Shown piece by piece: positions 9,095 through 17,325 of a stretch of 64,000 nucleotides of DNA; position 1 is the first letter of the stretch; each line of letters begins with the position of its first letter. The stretch lies in NCBI RefSeq assembly GCF_900269665.1, contig NZ_LT985361.1:4430723-4494722 (forward strand). The letters run 5' to 3'. This stretch comes from Nocardia suismassiliense. GTDB lineage: Bacteria; Actinomycetota; Actinomycetes; Mycobacteriales; Mycobacteriaceae. The notes under the pieces are model-generated. The model had not been told where the DNA came from and did not search any database. It saw only the letters and a program-made list of their open reading frames with translations. Made by a program: the position numbers and the translations under genes.

Positions 9095-9098
9095 ATGA
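9018..9098 (+). CDS. Small leader ORF 2 (26 aa), second copy of the tandem repeat
   Basis: A 26-codon ORF, MSERSERVMSQRASLMPEPS... ending VSEVQA. Its ATG overlaps the stop of leader ORF 1 and its own TGA (9096-9098) overlaps the ATG of the nuclease gene at 9095, so ORF 1, ORF 2 and the nuclease gene form a chain of two ATGA couplings. GAGG lies 7 bases before its ATG. It is one codon shorter than copy 1 and differs mainly in the centre. No known function. Confidence 0.45.
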   Translation: MSERSERVMSQRASLMPEPSVSEVQA

Positions 9099-9568
9099 GT
9101 GAGATGCGTGTAATCGGCATTCGTGTCGAGCAGCCACAGAACCAACCCGTACTGCTGCTTCGTGAGGTATCGGGGGATCGGTACCTACCGATTTGGATCG
9201 GGCAGGCCGAGGCGACCGCGATCGTGCTGGAGCAGGAGGGGGTGACCCCGATCCGCCCGTTGACCCACGATCTGATCAAGATCCTGATCACCGAGCTCGG
9301 GCACACCCTCAAAGAGGTGCGCATCGTCGACCTGCAGGAAGGCACCTTCTACGCGGACCTGGTGTTCGAGAACGATCTGCACATCTCGGCCAGGCCGTCG
9401 GATTCGGTAGCGATCGCCTTGCGGGTCGGTTGCCCGATCTACGCCGAGGAGCCGGTGCTCGAGGAGGCCGGGCTGGTCATGCCGGACGAGCGCGAGGACG
9501 AGGTGGAGAAGTTCAAAGAATTTCTCGAATCTGTCTCACCGGACGACTTCAAGGCCACCGACAGCTGA
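9095..9568 (+). CDS. Bifunctional nuclease family protein (DUF151, Rv1829-like)
   Basis: A 157-residue DUF151/BFN-domain protein that is almost all domain: MRVIGIRVEQPQNQPVLLL, then GDRYLPIWIGQAEATAI, DLIKILITELG and FYADLVFEN, ending in an acidic C-terminal tail. Plant members have reported RNase/DNase activity; the bacterial proteins are conserved but poorly characterised, so 'nuclease' is a family name. The first residues MSE come from the same repeat sequence as the two leader ORFs, and the conserved domain begins immediately at MRVIGIRV, so an ATG at 9104 could be the ancestral start. It lies between two MerR genes as in M. tuberculosis. Confidence 0.88.
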   Translation: MSEMRVIGIRVEQPQNQPVLLLREVSGDRYLPIWIGQAEATAIVLEQEGVTPIRPLTHDLIKILITELGHTLKEVRIVDLQEGTFYADLVFENDLHISARPSDSVAIALRVGCPIYAEEPVLEEAGLVMPDEREDEVEKFKEFLESVSPDDFKATDS

Positions 9569-9805
9569 GCGGCCCATCCGCCGCCCCGGTGCCGCCACGC
9601 CGACGACGCGCGGAGCTGAACCAGAGGTCGAGACTTTAACCGCGCGTCGCGTTTGGCTCGATGATGGTGCTCCCTGGACAATCAAGGGGAGTAATCTCGA
9701 TAGTTGGGCCACGTCCGTTTTGGCCAGGTCGTCAGTACAAGCAGTGGTCGAAACGGAGCCGGGTCATCGATGAGGCTAGCCGTCGGCGAAGCAAGGGAGT
9801 GGTCA

Positions 9806-10363
9806 GTGGCAGAGCAATCGCAGGATGTGGTACAGCCAGGCCTGTTCCCGGACGACTCGGTTCCCGACGATCTGGTCGGCTACCGGGTACCCAGTGCATG
9901 CCAGGTGGCCGGGATCACCTACCGGCAGCTCGACTACTGGGCGCGCACCGGATTGGTGGTGCCCTCCATCCGCAGCGCCGCAGGCTCGGGGAGCCAGCGG
10001 CTGTACTCGTTCAAGGACATCCTCGTCCTCAAGATCGTGAAGCGGCTGCTCGACGCGGGCATCTCGCTACAGAACATTCGCATCGCGGTCGACCACCTAC
10101 GCAGCAGGGGAGTGCAGGACCTCGCGGGCATCACCCTGTTCTCCGACGGTACCTCGGTGTACGAGTGCACCTCGGCCGAGGAGGTAGTTGATTTACTGCA
10201 GGGCGGGCAAGGCGTCTTCGGCATCGCCATCAGCGGAGCCATGCATGAGCTCACCGGCGCCATCGCCAACTTCCCCGCAGAACGCGCGTCCGCGGTGACG
10301 GAGCGGCCGGAGGACGAGCTGTCCTACCGGCGCAAGGCGCGGATGAGCCGCAAGACCGGTTAA
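9806..10363 (+). CDS. MerR-family regulator, Rv1830 type
   Basis: A 185-residue MerR-family regulator. The N-terminal HTH is at residues about 24-95: VGYRVPSACQVAGITYRQLD, then YWARTGLVVPS and SGSQRLYSFKDILVLKIVKR. A C-terminal region follows with DLAGITLFSDGTSVYECTSA and a basic tail (YRRKARMSRKTG). The frame is open further upstream to 9704, but the GTG at 9806 has an AGGGAG ribosome site six bases away and gives the normal family start, so I prefer it. Target genes are not visible; nearness to gcvP and the shared order with mycobacteria suggest a conserved metabolic or growth role. It is followed directly by a terminator. Confidence 0.85.
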   Translation: MAEQSQDVVQPGLFPDDSVPDDLVGYRVPSACQVAGITYRQLDYWARTGLVVPSIRSAAGSGSQRLYSFKDILVLKIVKRLLDAGISLQNIRIAVDHLRSRGVQDLAGITLFSDGTSVYECTSAEEVVDLLQGGQGVFGIAISGAMHELTGAIANFPAERASAVTERPEDELSYRRKARMSRKTG

Positions 10364-10378
10364 GAGTAGCCAACCGAA

Positions 10379-10423
10379 ACAACACCCCGCCTCCCCGACA
10401 TGTCGAGGGTAGCGGGGTGTTGT
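10379..10423 (+). terminator. Hairpin terminator after the Rv1830-like gene
   Basis: A perfect 12-bp stem ACAACACCCCGC / GCGGGGTGTTGT surrounds a 21-base loop that contains its own small palindrome (CGACATGTCG). There is no U-tract, which is normal for high-GC actinobacteria. It separates the MerR gene from the riboswitch leader of gcvP. Confidence 0.75.
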
Positions 10424-10636
10424 GCTGTGTGGCACTTGATTTTTGGGGCAGAAGGCGGGGATCCGGGGCCGGGCTTATGGAGTTCCAAAATACATGTTGT
10501 TAAGTAGATATGCGCATCTAGCTATGTTCCTGTTGGAACGACCCTGACCTGCACGTGACGAGCGCGACACCGCCGGGACGGGACCAGTGACACGTTCCGG
10601 CGTGTCATCGGCTTAAACTGGTGGCGCGCCAACGCC
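10424..10636 (+). other. Promoter region of the gcvP riboswitch transcript
   Basis: No gene is seen here. The stretch 10480-10535 is clearly AT-richer than its surroundings and should hold the promoter for the riboswitch transcript. It includes a small inverted repeat TAGAT-6-ATCTA at 10505-10520 that could be a protein site. No convincing -35/-10 pair could be assigned by eye. Confidence 0.4.
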
Positions 10637-10841
10637 GTGCGGGAGAGTCCCGGGTTCGTCAGAGTCCGGGCGCCGAAGGAGCAGCACCTCCCCGTCAATC
10701 TCTCAGGCAACAGGGACCGTGCGGGCTTGGGCGCCTCTGGAAAGCGGTGGCTTCGGGCTGCCCGCCGATGGGGAAAGGGGCTCGGCCTACGAGTAGGCCG
10801 CGGCATCCGAATCTCTCAGGCAACAAAACAGAGGGGGAGGG
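10637..10841 (+). ncRNA. Tandem glycine riboswitch (gcvT-type element)
   Basis: Two aptamers in series lie in the leader of gcvP. Each contains the same conserved core ATCTCTCAGGCAACA, at 10698-10712 and 10811-10825. Aptamer 1 begins around GCGGGAGAG (10639). Aptamer 2 is closed by CCTCTG (10734-10739) pairing with CAGAGG (10829-10834), and its core includes the GGAAAG element. The gene start is about 50 nt beyond the element. In this class glycine binding turns on glycine-cleavage genes, usually by affecting termination or ribosome access; no obvious U-rich terminator follows, so translational or Rho-linked control is more likely. Sequence match to the class is strong. Confidence 0.93.
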
Positions 10842-10890
10842 CTGGTACCCGTCGACCGCCGTCGACCCGCCCGACCCAATGGGAGCTGCC

Positions 10891-13701
10891 GTGACTCGCT
10901 CATTCGCCGATCGCCACATCGGACCCGACCGGGGCGAACTCGCCCGGATCCTGGACGTCGTGGGCGTCGGCTCGCTCGACGAGCTCGCCACGAAGGCCTT
11001 GCCCGCCACCATCCTCGACGGCTCCGGCCTGACCGGATTGCCCCCCGCGGCAACCGAACACGAGGTGCTCACCGAACTCGCCGGGCTCGCCCACTCGAAC
11101 ACCGTGGCCACCTCGATGATCGGGCTCGGCTACTACGACACGCTGACCCCGCCGGTGCTGGTTCGCAACCTGCTGGAGAACCCGGCCTGGTACACGGCCT
11201 ACACGCCGTACCAGCCGGAGATCAGCCAGGGCAGGCTCGAGGCGCTGCTCAACTTCCAGACCATGGTGTCGGAGCTGACCGGCATGGACGTGGCCAACGC
11301 GTCCATGCTCGACGAGGCCACCGCGGCCGCCGAGGCGATGACCCTGCTGCACCGGGCGAGCCGGTCCAAGTCGATGCGCCTGGTCATCGACACCGATCTG
11401 TTCCCACAGACCAAAACCGTGCTGACCACCCGGGCCCAGCCGCTGGGTATCGAGCTCGTTCCGGCGGATCTGGCGGGCGGCGAGCTGCCCGAGGGTGAGT
11501 TCTTCGGCGTGCTCGTGCAGGCTCCCGGCGCGTCGGGCCGTGTAGTGGACTGGACGTCGCTGATCAGCGCGGCGCACGAGCGCGGTGCGCTGGTCGCGGT
11601 CGGCGCGGACCTGCTGGCGATGACGCTGATCGCCTCGCCCGGCGACCAGGGCGCGGACGTCTGCTTCGGCACCACCCAGCGTTTCGGTGTGCCGCTCGGC
11701 TTCGGCGGGCCGCACGCCGGGTATCTGGCAGTGCGCACGGCGTATGCCAGGCAGCTGCCGGGCCGACTGGTCGGCGTCTCGGTGGACGCCGACGGCGACG
11801 TGGCCTACCGGCTGGCGTTGCAGACCCGGGAACAGCACATCCGGCGCGAGAAGGCCACCTCCAACATCTGTACCGCACAGGTGCTGCTGGCCATCGTCGC
11901 GGCGATGTACGCGAGCTACCACGGTGCCGACGGGCTGCGCGAGATCGCCCGCCGCGTGCACCGGCACGCGGCCACCATCGCCGCCGGGCTCGACGGTGCG
12001 GTCGTGCACGACACCTTCTTCGACACCGTGCTCGCGCACGTGCCCGGCGGCGCGGAAGCCGTTGTCGCGAAGGCGAAGTCGCGCGGGATCAACCTGCGCC
12101 TGGTCGACGCCGATCATGTCGGCATCGCCTGCGACGAGGCGACCACCGAGGCGCATGTCGCGGCCGTGCTCGAATCCTTCGGCACCACACTGTCGGCCGA
12201 GCAGAACGAGCCGGCCCCGGTCGCCGCGATCGAGAACCGCACCTCCGAGTTCCTCGACCACCCGGCCTTCACCAAGTACCACACCGAAACCGCCATGCTG
12301 CGCTACCTGCGGTCGCTGTCGGACAAGGATATCGCCTTGGACCGCAGCATGATTCCGCTCGGCTCCTGCACCATGAAGCTCAACGCGACCGCCGAGATGG
12401 AGGCCATCACCTGGCCCGGCTTCGCCCGCGTGCACCCGTACGCGCCGGTCGAGGACGCCCCCGGCCTGCTGCAGGTGATCACCGATCTGGAGCAGTGGCT
12501 GTGCGCCATCACCGGCTACGACTCGGTGAGCTTGCAGCCCAACGCGGGCAGCCAGGGCGAGTACGCCGGCCTGCTGGCGATCCGGCGCTACCACCTGGAT
12601 CGTGGTGACACGCACCGGGATACCTGCCTGATCCCGTCCAGCGCACACGGCACCAACGCGGCCTCGGCGGCGATGGCCGGGCTGCGCGTCGAGGTGGTCA
12701 AGTGCCGGGATAACGGCGATATCGACCTGGACGACCTGCGGGCCAAGATCGCCGACCACGCCGCCCGGCTGGCCTGCATCATGATCACCTACCCGTCCAC
12801 GCACGGCGTCTACGAGCACGAGGTCGCCGAGCTGTGCGAGCTGGTGCACGACGCGGGCGGTCAGGTGTACGTCGACGGCGCGAACCTGAATGCCCTTGTC
12901 GGCCTTGCCCGGCCGGGCAAGTTCGGCGGCGACGTGAGCCACCTGAACCTGCACAAGACGTTCTGCATCCCGCACGGCGGCGGCGGTCCGGGCGTCGGCC
13001 CGGTGGCGGTCCGCTCGCACCTCGCGCAGTACCTGCCGGGCGATCCGCTGGTGACCGACTCGCACGCGGTGTCGGCCGCGAACTACGGTAGCGCTTCGAT
13101 CCTGCCGATCACCTGGGCCTACATCCGGATGATGGGCGCGGACGGGCTGCGCAGCGCCACCTTGACGGCGATCGCGTCGGCCAACTACATCGCGCGCAGG
13201 CTGGACGAGTACTTCCCGGTGCTCTACACCGGCGAGCACGGCATGGTCGCGCACGAGTGCATTCTGGATCTGCGGGAGATCACCAAGCAGACCGGTGTCA
13301 CCGTCGACGATGTGGCGAAGCGCCTGGCGGACTACGGGTTCCATGCGCCGACAATGAGCTTCCCGGTGGCGGGCACGTTGATGGTGGAGCCCACCGAGAG
13401 CGAGAACCTCGCCGAGCTGGACGATTTCATCGAGGCGATGATCGCGATCCGCAAGGAGATCGATCAGGTGGCGGCCGGGGTGTGGCCGGTTACCGACAAC
13501 CCGCTGCGTGGTGCGCCGCATACGGCGGCCAGCTTGGTCGGGGAGTGGGAGCACCCATACAGCCGCGAAACCGCTGTTTACCCACGGGGTCTCGGGCATG
13601 CGCGGGCGAAGGTGTGGCCGCCGGTGCGCCGGATCGATGGGGCCTATGGCGACCGTAACCTGGTGTGCTCGTGCCCGCCGCTCGAGGCGTACGCCGAGTG
13701 A
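10891..13701 (+). CDS. gcvP: Glycine dehydrogenase (decarboxylating), P protein
   Basis: A 936-residue single-chain P protein (fused P1 and P2 halves), PLP-dependent. It decarboxylates glycine and passes the aminomethyl group to lipoyl-GcvH. The start FADRHIGPD is typical. The PLP-binding lysine is K689 in LNLHKTFCIPHGGGGPG, and the P2 half begins near FTKYHTETAMLRYLRSL. The GTG at 10891 is chosen because everything upstream in the same open frame is riboswitch RNA. The length agrees with mycobacterial GcvB (about 940). Expression should respond to glycine through the riboswitch, while gcvH sits in a separate transcript upstream. Confidence 0.96.
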   Translation: MTRSFADRHIGPDRGELARILDVVGVGSLDELATKALPATILDGSGLTGLPPAATEHEVLTELAGLAHSNTVATSMIGLGYYDTLTPPVLVRNLLENPAWYTAYTPYQPEISQGRLEALLNFQTMVSELTGMDVANASMLDEATAAAEAMTLLHRASRSKSMRLVIDTDLFPQTKTVLTTRAQPLGIELVPADLAGGELPEGEFFGVLVQAPGASGRVVDWTSLISAAHERGALVAVGADLLAMTLIASPGDQGADVCFGTTQRFGVPLGFGGPHAGYLAVRTAYARQLPGRLVGVSVDADGDVAYRLALQTREQHIRREKATSNICTAQVLLAIVAAMYASYHGADGLREIARRVHRHAATIAAGLDGAVVHDTFFDTVLAHVPGGAEAVVAKAKSRGINLRLVDADHVGIACDEATTEAHVAAVLESFGTTLSAEQNEPAPVAAIENRTSEFLDHPAFTKYHTETAMLRYLRSLSDKDIALDRSMIPLGSCTMKLNATAEMEAITWPGFARVHPYAPVEDAPGLLQVITDLEQWLCAITGYDSVSLQPNAGSQGEYAGLLAIRRYHLDRGDTHRDTCLIPSSAHGTNAASAAMAGLRVEVVKCRDNGDIDLDDLRAKIADHAARLACIMITYPSTHGVYEHEVAELCELVHDAGGQVYVDGANLNALVGLARPGKFGGDVSHLNLHKTFCIPHGGGGPGVGPVAVRSHLAQYLPGDPLVTDSHAVSAANYGSASILPITWAYIRMMGADGLRSATLTAIASANYIARRLDEYFPVLYTGEHGMVAHECILDLREITKQTGVTVDDVAKRLADYGFHAPTMSFPVAGTLMVEPTESENLAELDDFIEAMIAIRKEIDQVAAGVWPVTDNPLRGAPHTAASLVGEWEHPYSRETAVYPRGLGHARAKVWPPVRRIDGAYGDRNLVCSCPPLEAYAE

Positions 13702-13740
13702 CAGGGATCGATTAGGGCAGTCGTTTCTGCCGACTGACTA

Positions 13741-13783
13741 ACGAAGGCGCCCTCCAGCTGAATCAGCTGGAGGGCGCCTTCGT
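13741..13783. terminator. Strong bidirectional terminator between gcvP and the VWA gene
   Basis: A perfect 20-bp inverted repeat with a 3-base AAT loop: left arm 13741-13760 (ACGAAGGCGCCCTCCAGCTG), right arm 13764-13783. It sits between convergent genes and should stop transcription from both sides. Confidence 0.9.
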
Positions 13784-13795
13784 CTGGGCGGCGAG

Positions 13796-15463
13796 CTACG
13801 GCGTCGTGAGGGATTGCACGACGGCGGACGCGAATTTGAGATCGTCGGAGGTCGCCACGCGGGTGTAGGTGCCGCCGGACTGCTCGGAGATGCTCTTCAG
13901 CGTCTGCGTGCCTTGCCCGCCGATCACGATGATGTCGACGCGAACCGGATGGGCCCGGTCGATCGCGGCCGCCATATCGCTGGCGAGTTTCGCGCCGGTG
14001 ACCGTCGAGTCGTCCTCGGGTCCGTCGGTGATGAGCAGCACCGAGTTGGTGCGGCCCGCAGTGTATCCCTTGATCGCGTTCTTGTACGCGGCGATCAGTG
14101 TCGGGTAGGCCTGGTCGGCGCGAACATCGCTGGCGCGCACGGCATTCAACGCGGTGCTGAGCTTGGTGCGCTGCTCGTTGGTGAGCGGAGCGGTCGCCGC
14201 CTGCACCTTGTACGGCGTATTGCCGTCGAGGTTTTTGCCGAAGGTCCAGACGCCGAGGCCGAAGTCGGGCGGCATCACGGTCATCGTGGAGTTCAGGGCG
14301 GCAAGGACATTCGCGAGCCGGGTCATCGAACCGTCGGTGGTCGTCATGGACGCCGAGACGTCCACCAGGACAGTGGATTGCACGCCGAGCACCGGATTGG
14401 CCATGGTGTCGCGCACCTTGTCGAGCGCGGCGCGTGCCGGCACCGGGGTGGTCGCCGTCGCCGTGGTGAACCCTGCGGCGGTGAACGTTTGAGCTTGCTC
14501 GGGGGCGCGCAGGTAGTCGGCGAAAAGGCCGCCGATGAGATTCTGTGTCTTGTCCACCCAGGGGCCGGACATCAGCGCGGCGGGGTGGTCGGCGACCGGT
14601 GCGGCTCCGGTCGGCTGGTAGACGGTAAGTCCCGGTTGGGTTTTCGCCTGCTGTTCGGTGGTGGCGACGGCGTGCACGGTGGCTGTCTGCGGTGCGCTCG
14701 CGATGATGCCGAACGCCGCGGCGGTGTGTGGTGCCTCAGGTGCGCCGGCGGCGAGTCCGGAGATGGCGGATACGGCCTGACCGGATTGCGCGGCCTGCTC
14801 GGTGAGCGGCTCGGCGCCGGAGACCACGGACCCGACAGCGACGGCGGCGGCCAGCGAGGCATCGCCGGGCGGCAACGCCATGCGTAGGCCGCCCCAGCCG
14901 GACAGGCCGATGTCGTCGAGCGAACCCTGTTGCAGGCGTGACAGATCCGCCCAGGTGGTCTTGGCTTGGTCGAGCGCGCCACGCAATTCGTCGGGCACCG
15001 CGAGCACGATCGGGCTCACCGCGATCGGCGCGGGCGTGCCCTCGATCAGCCCGGGCACCCGCATGGCCTCGATCGAGCGCGACGAATCAGGGATCCACAA
15101 CACCGGTTGCGGGCCGAGGGACTGGTCCCACGGCTTGCCGCTGGTGAAGGCGGCGACGACGGCGGCCGAGGGCTGCGCGGTCACCGCAACCTGGGCGCAG
15201 TGGTCGCGCACCCGCGGTTTGGTCGCGTTGTACCGGTCGGCGGCGGCGCGGACCAGCGTGGCGATGTCCGGATCGGCGGTCACATACAGCGTCGAGGGGC
15301 CGGACACGCACTCCGCCGCCGCGGCGCTGTCCTCGTCGGCCGCCCGGTCCCGTAATTGGAACCACGCGAAGACCCCGGCGACCAGCAGCACGATGGCGAC
15401 CACTGCGATAACCGGACCTTTGCTGATGCCTCGGGATCTGGCTCCGCTGCGATGAGTGCCCAC
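13796..15463 (-). CDS. Membrane-anchored substrate-binding / von Willebrand factor A protein
   Basis: A 555-residue protein. A basic N-terminus (RSGARSRGISKG) is followed by one hydrophobic segment at about 17-36 (VIAVVAIVLLVAGVFAWF), so the rest is probably extracytoplasmic. Residues about 50-330 resemble a bacterial extracellular solute-binding domain (LYVTADPDIATLVRAAADRY... and VSPIVLAVPDELRGAL). The C-terminal third is a VWA domain with the MIDAS motif DVSASM and the second metal loop ITDGPEDDST. No lipobox cysteine is obvious at the end of the hydrophobic segment. Such SBP-VWA fusions are common in actinobacteria, but their ligand is unknown. It ends against the gcvP terminator. Confidence 0.8.
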   Translation of the reverse strand: MGTHRSGARSRGISKGPVIAVVAIVLLVAGVFAWFQLRDRAADEDSAAAAECVSGPSTLYVTADPDIATLVRAAADRYNATKPRVRDHCAQVAVTAQPSAAVVAAFTSGKPWDQSLGPQPVLWIPDSSRSIEAMRVPGLIEGTPAPIAVSPIVLAVPDELRGALDQAKTTWADLSRLQQGSLDDIGLSGWGGLRMALPPGDASLAAAVAVGSVVSGAEPLTEQAAQSGQAVSAISGLAAGAPEAPHTAAAFGIIASAPQTATVHAVATTEQQAKTQPGLTVYQPTGAAPVADHPAALMSGPWVDKTQNLIGGLFADYLRAPEQAQTFTAAGFTTATATTPVPARAALDKVRDTMANPVLGVQSTVLVDVSASMTTTDGSMTRLANVLAALNSTMTVMPPDFGLGVWTFGKNLDGNTPYKVQAATAPLTNEQRTKLSTALNAVRASDVRADQAYPTLIAAYKNAIKGYTAGRTNSVLLITDGPEDDSTVTGAKLASDMAAAIDRAHPVRVDIIVIGGQGTQTLKSISEQSGGTYTRVATSDDLKFASAVVQSLTTP

Positions 15464-15565
15464 GCTGCACAGTGTATGTTCACCTGCGGTTTGCGGGCTC
15501 GCCGAGATCGGCGAGCCGCCGCGAAACGCCCGCCGCCGTGCCCACGGCGGGCACGACGGCGGTGT

Positions 15566-15841
15566 TCAGGGGCGAATCAGCTGCCCGCGGTCGAATTCGT
15601 GACCACCCCATACGCCGGACTGTCCGGTGCGGGCAGCGAATTCGGCACAGGCCGCGCGAATGGGACAGCCCGCGCAGACGCCGCGGGCGTAGTCGAAATC
15701 CTGCGAGGGGTACGGGAACCACGCCTCGTGATGCGGATCACCCCGGCAGGCCGCCCGATGCCACTCTCGGGAGTCCGAGAGCGGGAGCAGCTCGGCCAGG
15801 GTCAGCTGCACGACCGCGGCGGTCTGGTTGCGAACGGTCAT
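15566..15841 (-). CDS. WhiB-family iron-sulfur transcription regulator
   Basis: A 91-residue WhiB-like protein. It has four cluster-ligand cysteines, C32 in RAACRGDPH and C56, C59 and C65 in GVCAGCPIRAACAEFA, followed by the GVWGG turn (residues 77-81) and a short basic/polar tail (HEFDRGQLIRP). Family members hold a [4Fe-4S] cluster and bind the primary sigma factor to control development, redox or antibiotic response. A GAAAGGAGAG ribosome site precedes the ATG at 15841. The tail is shorter than in WhiB1 or WhiB2, so the subgroup is uncertain. The HNH gene is 23 bp upstream on the same strand, so co-transcription is likely. Confidence 0.93.
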   Translation of the reverse strand: MTVRNQTAAVVQLTLAELLPLSDSREWHRAACRGDPHHEAWFPYPSQDFDYARGVCAGCPIRAACAEFAARTGQSGVWGGHEFDRGQLIRP

Positions 15842-15864
15842 CGCGATCTCTCCTTTCTCGGTGG

Positions 15865-16422
15865 TCAGGTGGCGGCGAGCTGCTTCCAGATCTGCCGCTG
15901 TTGCTTCACGTGGTGGTTGGGTGCCTTGGGTTGCCACAGCAGCCGCATGCCCGCTTCCTCCGGGGTGCGGTCGGCCTTGGTCGTATTGCACGGTCCGCAG
16001 CAGGCGACGAGGTTGCTCCAGGTGTTCGGGCCACCCCGGCTGCGCGGGCGGATGTGGTCGACGGTGCGGGCCCAGGCGGCGCAGTAGCCGCACCGGTTCC
16101 GGTCGCGGCGCAGGACGCCGGCCAAGGTGGCCCGGCTCTCGTCGTGTACCCGCGCGCTGTGCTCGATGTATACGTAGCGCAGCAGCCGGATGGTCTCCGG
16201 TAGCAGCACTTCGCAGTGCTTCGAGCGGACCGGGAAGTGCGGCGCCCGGTCGGCGATCGACTCTGCGGCGCCCGCCAGCAGCAGCACGACGGCCCGGTCG
16301 GCGCTGATCATGTCGAGCGCCTCGTAGGAGGCGTTCAGTACCAGCACGCCGGTGCGTATCCAGTTGTCGGGGGTGAGTGCCGCAGGGTCGGCGGCATGGC
16401 GAAATGGCATGGGAATCACCAT
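15865..16422 (-). CDS. HNH endonuclease family protein
   Basis: A 185-residue protein. An N-terminal region (WIRTGVLVLNASYEALDMIS) typical of the actinobacterial HNH group precedes the HNH core near residues 105-150: CGYC, then TVDHIRPRSRGGPNTWSNLV, then CGPCN and a TPEEAGMRL tail. Two CxxC pairs should bind a structural zinc, and the DH and N residues form the metal site. The protein probably nicks or cuts DNA, but its physiological role is unknown; this group is common and chromosomal in Mycobacteriales and not obviously mobile. It is followed by whiB. The 276 bp upstream shows no further gene. Confidence 0.85.
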   Translation of the reverse strand: MVIPMPFRHAADPAALTPDNWIRTGVLVLNASYEALDMISADRAVVLLLAGAAESIADRAPHFPVRSKHCEVLLPETIRLLRYVYIEHSARVHDESRATLAGVLRRDRNRCGYCAAWARTVDHIRPRSRGGPNTWSNLVACCGPCNTTKADRTPEEAGMRLLWQPKAPNHHVKQQRQIWKQLAAT

Positions 16423-16698
16423 GTTTCGGGAGAGGTCGAGCGGGCGGGCGCGGAGGGCGGTCAGCTATCGGCCGGGAGGTGGCCGTTTTCATGTCCGCAG
16501 CTCAGCTGTCGGTCGAATGCGGGTTTGCCGGTCGACAATCGTTGCACCGCAGCGTCGTTCGCCTTCATCGGAATCATCGCCACCTCCTCCTCTCCATACG
16601 CTCGTGGATCACCGCTACCTGGTGATCATCGTCGAATCCCATGGTGACATAACGGACCTACCGCTGTCGGGTCATTTATTTCCGGACCGGCCCAGGGG

Positions 16699-17232
16699 TC
16701 AGACGCTCTGGAGCTGGGCGGCGCCGAAGGAGACCCGGAATCGCTCACACCAGATCGTGACACTGGTCAGTGCCGAAAGGTCGGTGTCGGCGGCGATGGC
16801 ATAGTTCTGGCTGCCCTTGTTGCCTTTGAGGCTGCCGAGATCGGTGTGGCTGCCGTCGTCGAAGACGAACCAGCCCGCCTTACCCTCGAGCACCTCGGCG
16901 TCGGTGAGCCAGACATGCAGGTCGGGGCCGTCGGAGGTGTCGAGGTCCTCGAGCCGCAGTACCCGGCTGCCGTCGGGCAGTTGCAGGATCACCACGGAGC
17001 CGGAGGTCTGATGCTCGTGCGAGATGAGGCTGCCGCGCGCGAGCGTCCGCGGCTGGGCGGGCTCGCCAGGCGCCGCCGGGGCGGTGACAGCGGGCGCGGC
17101 CTCGTTGACCGTGGTGTTGGTGAACAACCGCCACGGCTGGGTCAGTGCCAGCCCCACACCGAGTCCGATGACGAGCAGAACGGCCAGCGTCCACGTGATC
17201 GGAGAACGCGCGATCTTGCGTACGGACACCAT
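16699..17232 (-). CDS. DM13-domain membrane-anchored protein
   Basis: A 177-residue protein. One N-terminal hydrophobic segment at about 12-31 (ITWTLAVLLVIGLGVGLAL) is followed by a proline/alanine linker and a DM13 domain from about residue 62 to the end: GSLISHEHQTSGSVVILQLP, then DTSDGPDLHVWLTDA and YAIAADTDLSALTSVTIWC. DM13 domains are proposed to take part in extracytoplasmic electron transfer and contain a conserved cysteine, here in VTIWCERF. The function in actinobacteria is not known. A GGAGGAAACC ribosome site precedes the ATG. Confidence 0.85.
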   Translation of the reverse strand: MVSVRKIARSPITWTLAVLLVIGLGVGLALTQPWRLFTNTTVNEAAPAVTAPAAPGEPAQPRTLARGSLISHEHQTSGSVVILQLPDGSRVLRLEDLDTSDGPDLHVWLTDAEVLEGKAGWFVFDDGSHTDLGSLKGNKGSQNYAIAADTDLSALTSVTIWCERFRVSFGAAQLQSV

Positions 17233-17325
17233 GGTTTCCTCCTCCGGGACGACCGTTGTGTCTCATTCAACACCGCTGCGTGGGTTATTGCCCCCACTCG
17301 GTCATGGGGGCAGACAGCCGCGGTG

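Noticed and set aside
10900..13599. An 899-codon minus-strand frame opposite gcvP
   Set aside because: The plus strand is full-length GcvP; the antisense frame is a codon-bias artefact.
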